Shown here: positions 32,544-36,918 of the stretch, piece after piece | Position numbering within the stretch: position 1 is the first letter of the stretch | How the letters are laid out: each line of letters starts with the position of its first letter | Assembly (NCBI GenBank): GCA_025937235.1 | Contig: JAICRU010000025.1 | Span: 1 to 36,918, forward strand | Length of the DNA stretch: 36,918 nt | DNA from: Acidimicrobiia bacterium | GTDB taxonomy: Bacteria; Actinomycetota; Acidimicrobiia; Spongiisociales; ZC4RG35 | Direction: 5' to 3' | Notes under the pieces: model-generated | What the model saw: only the letters and a program-made list of their open reading frames with translations | Databases searched by the model: none | What the model was told of the DNA's origin: nothing | Program-made: the position numbers and the translations under genes

Positions 32544-33683
32544 TCAGGCCGGCATCTCCTCCAGCTCGGTGAGGATCTTGGCGATCCGGCCGGTGCAGGT
32601 CTCGAGCTCGGCAGGAGGGACCAGTTCGACGAGTCGATCGCCGATCTCGCGAATCGCATTCGCCGCGGGGGACCTCGCCTCACTCGCCACCACCGGCATG
32701 CCGAGGTCGCCCCCGGGCACCACCTGGGGGTCGAGCGGTATGGATCCGATCAGCGGCACGCCGAGGTCGGCGGCCAGGTCGGCGCCGCCTCCTTCACCAA
32801 AGACGTCATGGATCCGCCCACATTCGCATGCCAGGCCGGCCATGTTCTCGATGACCCCGACGACGGGCATATGCGATCGACGAGCCATGTCCGCCACTCT
32901 GACCGCGACTTTTTGGGCCGCCCGCTGCGGTGTGGTGACGACCACCATCTCCGCCTGGGGCAACATCCGTGTCAACGCCATCTGGATGTCACCGGTCCCT
33001 GGGGGGAGGTCGATGATCAGGTAGTCGAGATCCCCCCACTCCACCTGCTTGAGGAATTGCTCGAGCGCTTTGGACAGCATCAGGCCACGCCACATCAGCG
33101 CCGTCTCCTCGGTCTCGATGATGAGGCCGGTCGAGACCAGTTTCACCCCATGTGCCACCACCGGAACGATGAGCTTGCTTTCGGGATCGGCTTCGAGCCG
33201 GTCTTCGACCCCCAGCATTCGTGGAGTGGAGAATCCCCAGATGTCGGCGTCGAGCAGTCCGACCCGGTAGCCGGCCCGCGCCAGGGCGACCGCCACATTC
33301 ACCGATATCGACGACTTGCCCACGCCACCCTTACCCGACCCGATGGCGATCACCCTCGTGGTCGGGGAGACTTGGGTGGGCTCGGCCGATTCCCGAGCGC
33401 GTGCTCGTGCCACCGACATGAGACCGGCCCGTTGCTTCCGGGTCATCGCGGTGGTGCGCACAGCGACGTCGTCCACCCCGGGCATGGCCGCGACCCGTCG
33501 CCTTGTGTCGTTCTCGATCTGGTTGCGCAAGGGGCATTCGGCCACGGTGAGGGCGATGCCCACCGCGACCGATGATCCGGCTATGTCGATGTCGGTGACC
33601 ATTCCCAACTCGACGATGTTCCCGCCCAGTTCGGGATCGCGGACGCCTTCGAGCGTTCTGATGACGTCATCACGGGTGACCAT
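32544..33683 (-). CDS. Mrp/ApbC-family iron-sulfur cluster carrier ATPase
   Basis: A 379-residue protein: an N-terminal MIP18/DUF59 domain (about 4-78, Cys50 in VAECPL) and a ParA-type P-loop domain with GSGKGGVGKS (115-124) and LIIDLPPGTGD. The cluster-binding cysteine pair normally reads CxxC; here I see CEC in LACECGRIH, a CxC spacing. The family carries or scaffolds [4Fe-4S] clusters for apoproteins. The ATG at 33683 has a GGGGGA ribosome binding site 2 bases upstream. It is divergent from the IscA-like gene, which fits a shared role. Confidence 0.92.
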   Translation of the reverse strand: MVTRDDVIRTLEGVRDPELGGNIVELGMVTDIDIAGSSVAVGIALTVAECPLRNQIENDTRRRVAAMPGVDDVAVRTTAMTRKQRAGLMSVARARARESAEPTQVSPTTRVIAIGSGKGGVGKSSISVNVAVALARAGYRVGLLDADIWGFSTPRMLGVEDRLEADPESKLIVPVVAHGVKLVSTGLIIETEETALMWRGLMLSKALEQFLKQVEWGDLDYLIIDLPPGTGDIQMALTRMLPQAEMVVVTTPQRAAQKVAVRVADMARRSHMPVVGVIENMAGLACECGRIHDVFGEGGGADLAADLGVPLIGSIPLDPQVVPGGDLGMPVVASEARSPAANAIREIGDRLVELVPPAELETCTGRIAKILTELEEMPA

Positions 33684-33762
33684 GTCCCCCCAATGGTATT
33701 TCCACTACCTGGATAGGGGAATGGAGAAGTCCATACCCGCGGTTAACATGAGGGCACAGGCC

Positions 33763-33786
33763 ACCAGATCAGGGACCAGATCAGGG
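33763..33786 (+). repeat. Tandem 12-bp duplication before the iron-sulfur insertion gene
   Basis: Two perfect adjacent copies of ACCAGATCAGGG end 2 bases before the ATG at 33789. Each copy holds an AGGG ribosome-binding-like core, so the duplication gives two possible Shine-Dalgarno positions, one very close to the start and one about 14 bases away. Confidence 0.8.
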
Positions 33787-33788
33787 AA

Positions 33789-34151
33789 ATGACTCAGATC
33801 CTCAACATCAAGTCGAACAAGCCGGAGAAGACGGTCGACGTCACCGACACCGCCGTCGCCAAGATTGGCGAGCTCATCGCCGAAGAGGGTGAGTCCGGTC
33901 TCGCGCTGCGAATGGCGGTGCGACCCGGAGGCTGCAGCGGGTTCTCCTACGAGATGTTCTTCGACAGTCAGATCGACGACAACGACATCGTCGAGGAATA
34001 CGGAGCAGTGAGGGTCGTGGTCGATCCGCAGAGCGCCGAGATGGTCAAGGGCTCGACCCTCGACTACAAGGACGGCCTCATGGGTGCGGGGTTCTCGATC
34101 AACAACCCCAACGTCTCCCGTACCTGCGGCTGCGGCAACAGCTTCTCCTGA
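33789..34151 (+). CDS. IscA/ErpA-family iron-sulfur cluster insertion protein
   Basis: A 120-residue A-type carrier. The three conserved cysteines are Cys49 (GGCSGF), Cys113 and Cys115 (TCGCG). The length and the C-terminal NSFS ending match ErpA/IscA proteins. It receives and passes on iron-sulfur clusters, with clients that probably include the WhiB-type protein. It diverges from the Mrp/ApbC-like gene with a 105-base gap. Confidence 0.94.
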   Translation: MTQILNIKSNKPEKTVDVTDTAVAKIGELIAEEGESGLALRMAVRPGGCSGFSYEMFFDSQIDDNDIVEEYGAVRVVVDPQSAEMVKGSTLDYKDGLMGAGFSINNPNVSRTCGCGNSFS

Positions 34152-34213
34152 CACCACTTCCGTGTTGAGCCGGCCCACGGGTAGCCTCGGCTGACAGCTA
34201 TCAGGAGTCGCGT

Positions 34214-34594
34214 TTGTCCAAGAAGGTGTTGACGACGCCCTCTGCCCCGAAGGCGATGGGCCCCTATTCGTTCGCCACCGAGGCCGGGGGGCTGATCTTC
34301 CTCAGTGGCCAGGTGGCCCTGGATCCAGTCACCGGGGATCGGAAGCCCGACGACGTCGAGGTCCAGGCCAGACAGGTCATGGACAACATCGGCGCCATCC
34401 TGGGTGATCTCGGGCTCGACTACTCAGACATCGCGAAGACGACGATTTTCCTCGCCGACATGGCCGATTACCCCAAGGTGAACGAGGTCTATGCCTCGTA
34501 CTTCGGCAGCGAGCCGCCGGCTCGATCCGCCATTCAGGCGGGAGGGCTACCCGGCGGCTTCTTGGTCGAGATAGAAGTGGTGGCAGCGCGATGA
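34214..34594 (+). CDS. RidA-family reactive imine/enamine deaminase
   Basis: A 126-residue protein of the Rid superfamily. GPYSFA near the N-terminus, the catalytic Arg104 (PARSAIQ) and the VEIE segment (118-121) are present, so it should hydrolyse imine or enamine intermediates. It starts with TTG at 34214 with AGGAG 6 bases upstream. It overlaps the aldehyde dehydrogenase gene (ATGA), which suggests coupling to a pathway that makes an imine or aldehyde. Confidence 0.92.
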   Translation: MSKKVLTTPSAPKAMGPYSFATEAGGLIFLSGQVALDPVTGDRKPDDVEVQARQVMDNIGAILGDLGLDYSDIAKTTIFLADMADYPKVNEVYASYFGSEPPARSAIQAGGLPGGFLVEIEVVAAR

Positions 34595-36105
34595 ACAAGC
34601 AACAGGTGTTCGACATACTCGGGTTGTCCGAGCACAACAGCGGCGTCTTCGCCGGTGACTGGCTGGAGGCGACAGGGGAGCGGGCAGAGGTGGTCAACCC
34701 GACCAACGGGGAAACCCTGGCCACCGTCGCCATGGCATCAGGGGACGACTACGACCGTGTCGCCCAGGCATCTGTCGAGGCGTTCCAGCATTGGCGCAAC
34801 CTCCCCGCACCGAAGCGGGGCGAGTATGTGCGCCGCCTCGGCGATGCCCTACGGGAGAAGATCGAGCCGTTGGGTGCCCTGGTCACCCTGGAGATGGGGA
34901 AGATCCTGCCCGAGGGGATCGGTGAGGTCCAGGAGATGGTCGACATCTGCGACTTCGCCGTGGGGCTCTCCCGCCAGCTCTACGGGAACACGATGGCTTC
35001 GGAGCGCCCCAACCACCGCATGTACGAGCACTGGCACCCGTTGGGGCCCGTTGGGGTGATCTCCGCCTTCAACTTCCCGGTCGCGGTCTGGTCATGGAAC
35101 GCTGCGATCGCGGCGGTGTGCGGCGACACCGTGGTGTGGAAGCCATCCGAGCGCACTCCCCTCAGTGCCATCGCCGTCACCAGGATCGCCCAGGAGGTCA
35201 TGGCGGGCAGTGGATTCGAGGGCGTGTTCAACCTCGTGGTCGGTGATGGTGCCACCGTTGGCAATCGGATGAACCAGGACACCCGGATCCCCCTCGTCTC
35301 AGCGACGGGGTCGTGCAACATGGGAAGGATCGTGGGGCCGGCCGTCGCCCAACGGATGGGCCGGACCATCCTCGAGCTCGGTGGGAACAACGCGGTCATC
35401 GTCATGGACGACGCCAACCTCGACCTGGCGGTTCGGGCCACTCTCTTCTCGGCGGTGGGCACTGCCGGTCAGAGATGCACCAGCCTCCGCCGCCTCCTCG
35501 TCCATCGCGCCATCTCGGACAAGATGGTCAGCCGGCTCACCGAGGCCTACAAGCAGATCAACATCGGCGATCCGCTGGAAGCCGGCACCCTGATGGGCCC
35601 GGTAGTGGGTGAGCGCGCCGTGGACCAGATGATGAGCGCGCTCGACATCGCCCGAGAGCAAGGAGCGAGGATCGTGACCGGTGGGAACCGGATCGATCGT
35701 CCTGGGTTCTTCGTCGAGCCCACGATCGCAGTTGTCCCCAAGGATGCATCGATAACTCAGGAGGAGACCTTCGCCCCGATCCTCTGGGTGATCGAGTTCG
35801 ACACGCTGGAGGAGGCACTCGAGATCCAGAACGGCGTGACCCAAGGCCTCTCCTCGGCGATTTTCACCGAGTCGCTGCGCAACGCCGAGAGGTTCCTCAG
35901 CGACGCCGGATCGGACTGCGGCATCGCCAACGTCAACATCGGCACGTCCGGCGCCGAGATCGGCGGCGCCTTCGGAGGTGAGAAGGAGACGGGCGGCGGA
36001 CGCGAGGCCGGGTCGGATGCGTGGAAGGCATACATGCGAAGGCAGACGACCACGATCAACTGGGGCGACGACCTGCCTTTGGCCCAGGGCATCGAGTTCG
36101 CCTAG
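34591..36105 (+). CDS. Aldehyde dehydrogenase of the ALDH7 (antiquitin) group
   Basis: A 504-residue NAD(P)-dependent dehydrogenase. The general base is Glu262 (LELGGN), the nucleophile Cys296 (GQRCTSLRR) and the oxyanion Asn161 (FNFPVA). The GQRCTSLRRLLVH stretch is diagnostic for ALDH7/AmaB-type alpha-aminoadipate semialdehyde (piperideine-6-carboxylate) dehydrogenases, so lysine catabolism is the most likely role. The length matches. Coupling with the upstream Rid gene fits because the substrate interconverts with a cyclic imine. Confidence 0.9.
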   Translation: MNKQQVFDILGLSEHNSGVFAGDWLEATGERAEVVNPTNGETLATVAMASGDDYDRVAQASVEAFQHWRNLPAPKRGEYVRRLGDALREKIEPLGALVTLEMGKILPEGIGEVQEMVDICDFAVGLSRQLYGNTMASERPNHRMYEHWHPLGPVGVISAFNFPVAVWSWNAAIAAVCGDTVVWKPSERTPLSAIAVTRIAQEVMAGSGFEGVFNLVVGDGATVGNRMNQDTRIPLVSATGSCNMGRIVGPAVAQRMGRTILELGGNNAVIVMDDANLDLAVRATLFSAVGTAGQRCTSLRRLLVHRAISDKMVSRLTEAYKQINIGDPLEAGTLMGPVVGERAVDQMMSALDIAREQGARIVTGGNRIDRPGFFVEPTIAVVPKDASITQEETFAPILWVIEFDTLEEALEIQNGVTQGLSSAIFTESLRNAERFLSDAGSDCGIANVNIGTSGAEIGGAFGGEKETGGGREAGSDAWKAYMRRQTTTINWGDDLPLAQGIEFA

Positions 36106-36107
36106 CC

Positions 36108-36689
36108 GTGGACGCCCAAGGCTGGGATGAGCGGTACCAGAGTCATGACCACCTCTGGTCAGTCACCCCCAACCTCTTCGTTGCCGATCGTCTGAAGGGG
36201 GCGACGCCGGGGCGCGGTCTCGATGTGGCCTCGGGAGAGGGCAGGAACGCGATCTGGCTCGCCTCGCTCGGCTGGCAGATGACTGCGGTCGACTTCTCCG
36301 AGGTCGCCACCGAGCGCGGTCGCTCGCATTCGGAGGCGGTCGACTTCGTCGTTGCGGATGTCACGACCTGGATGCCCGACGCGGTCTTCGACCTGGTTCT
36401 CATGGCATATCTGCATCTCACCGCCCCCGATTTCGAGGAACTGGTCCGACGGTCCAGGGACTGGCTGGCCTCAGGGGGCGAGCTCTTCCTCATCGGTCAT
36501 GACGTCTCCAACGTCGACGAGGGGTGGGGCGGGCCGCAGTACCCGGAGGTCCTTTGGGACGTTCCCGAGATCCTCGGCTGGCTGGAAGGCATGACCGTTG
36601 TCGAAGCCGAGGTCGTCAACCGCCCGGTCGACACCGACGAAGGCCGCCAGTATGCCCGTGACGCATTGGTTCGTGCCCGCTCTGACTAG
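36108..36689 (+). CDS. SAM-dependent class I methyltransferase
   Basis: A 193-residue methyltransferase. The SAM loop is GLDVASGEGRNA (about 38-49), followed by the acidic strand end AVDFS and the motif DFVVADV. The start is GTG at 36108, 2 bases after the dehydrogenase stop; the frame is open upstream only within that gene. It resembles small TehB-like or thiopurine-type enzymes. The substrate is unknown. The last 4 bases overlap the convergent trans-sulfuration gene (CTAG serves as stop on both strands). Confidence 0.88.
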   Translation: MDAQGWDERYQSHDHLWSVTPNLFVADRLKGATPGRGLDVASGEGRNAIWLASLGWQMTAVDFSEVATERGRSHSEAVDFVVADVTTWMPDAVFDLVLMAYLHLTAPDFEELVRRSRDWLASGGELFLIGHDVSNVDEGWGGPQYPEVLWDVPEILGWLEGMTVVEAEVVNRPVDTDEGRQYARDALVRARSD

Positions 36690-36918
36690 AACCGGTTCAG
36701 GGCCGAGTCGAGGTCCTCGATCAGGTCCTCGACATCCTCCAGACCTACAGAGAGCCGGACCAACCCGTCGGTGATGCCGGCCTTCACCCGCTCCTCGGCG
36801 GGGATTGCTGCGTGGGTCATCGTGACCGGATGGGTGATGAGCGACTCCACCGAGCCCAGGTTCTCGGCGAGGCTCCACAGCTCGACGGCGTCCATCAGCT
36901 TCTTACCGGTCTCCGACC
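36686..36918 (-). CDS. Trans-sulfuration PLP enzyme, C-terminal part only
   Basis: Only the last 76 complete codons are in the window; the 5' part lies beyond the right edge. The sequence LWSLAENLGSVESLITHP and MTHAAIP followed by DGLVRLSVGLED near the end is the conserved C-terminal region of cystathionine gamma-synthase, gamma-lyase and O-acetylhomoserine sulfhydrylase-type enzymes. The short form cannot tell these apart. An apparent start at 36895 is internal, because the upstream codons (TGKKL) continue the family sequence. Confidence 0.92.
   Translation of the reverse strand, partial: SETGKKLMDAVELWSLAENLGSVESLITHPVTMTHAAIPAEERVKAGITDGLVRLSVGLEDVEDLIEDLDSALNRF

Overview
The window is high-G+C chromosomal DNA, almost fully coding, from an actinomycetote. 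A WhiB-family iron-sulfur regulator, many GTG and TTG starts, several apparently leaderless start codons and long chains of ATGA-type overlaps support this. An uncultured Acidimicrobiia-like lineage is my best guess, but nothing here fixes the genus. I saw no rRNA, tRNA, CRISPR array, insertion sequence or phage gene, and no gene-free stretch longer than 300 bases. The longest gaps are 31449-31689 (a terminator and little else), 17264-17483 (an operator) and 5164-5338 (promoters and an operator).

Positions 1 to about 17400 read as one catabolic and uptake locus. It holds two M24/pita-bread-fold hydrolases that have lost most metal ligands (1-885, open at the left edge, and 3994-5163), two divergent DapA-family aldolase/lyases (882-1865 and 1984-3000), and an ornithine cyclodeaminase/mu-crystallin family protein (3006-4007). 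An Opp/Dpp-type ABC importer is split between the plus strand (binding protein and two permeases, 5339-9072) and the minus strand (two ATPases, 14704-17263). The rest is an MFS transporter, a LacI-family regulator, a creatininase-family amidohydrolase, a zinc alcohol dehydrogenase, a SnoaL-like protein and a TauE/SafE permease. CG-centred half-palindromes close to GCAAACGTTTGC lie in the promoter regions of five of these units (1911, 5290, 9163, 11529, 17384). This suggests one LacI-controlled regulon. The substrate is unknown. The enzyme mix (creatininase-like, creatinase-like, OCD-like, DapA-like) points to a small cyclic amide, lactam, amidine or modified amino acid or peptide.

Positions 17484-19273 carry two unrelated alpha/beta hydrolases on opposite strands. 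Positions 19263-23584 (minus strand) form a complete carbohydrate-type ABC importer operon: a Tat-like lipoprotein binding protein, a MalK-like ATPase and MalF- and MalG-like permeases. A perfect 10-bp inverted repeat lies just upstream of its first start codon.

Positions 23680-25657 hold a stand-alone receiver domain, a leaderless NfeD-like membrane protein with a degenerate ClpP-like domain, and the WhiB protein. Positions 25682-28770 are selB and selA, the selenocysteine synthesis and insertion genes, so the organism probably makes selenoproteins. The tRNA-Sec gene and selD are not in the window. A Nudix hydrolase, a metallo-beta-lactamase-fold hydrolase and an M23 peptidase with a coiled coil follow as one overlapping operon (28820-31448) ending in a strong terminator.

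The right part is housekeeping in character: a proline-rich membrane protein, divergent Mrp/ApbC and IscA/ErpA-like iron-sulfur genes, a Rid-family deaminase overlapping an ALDH7-type aldehyde dehydrogenase, a methyltransferase, and the C-terminal end of a trans-sulfuration PLP enzyme cut by the right edge.
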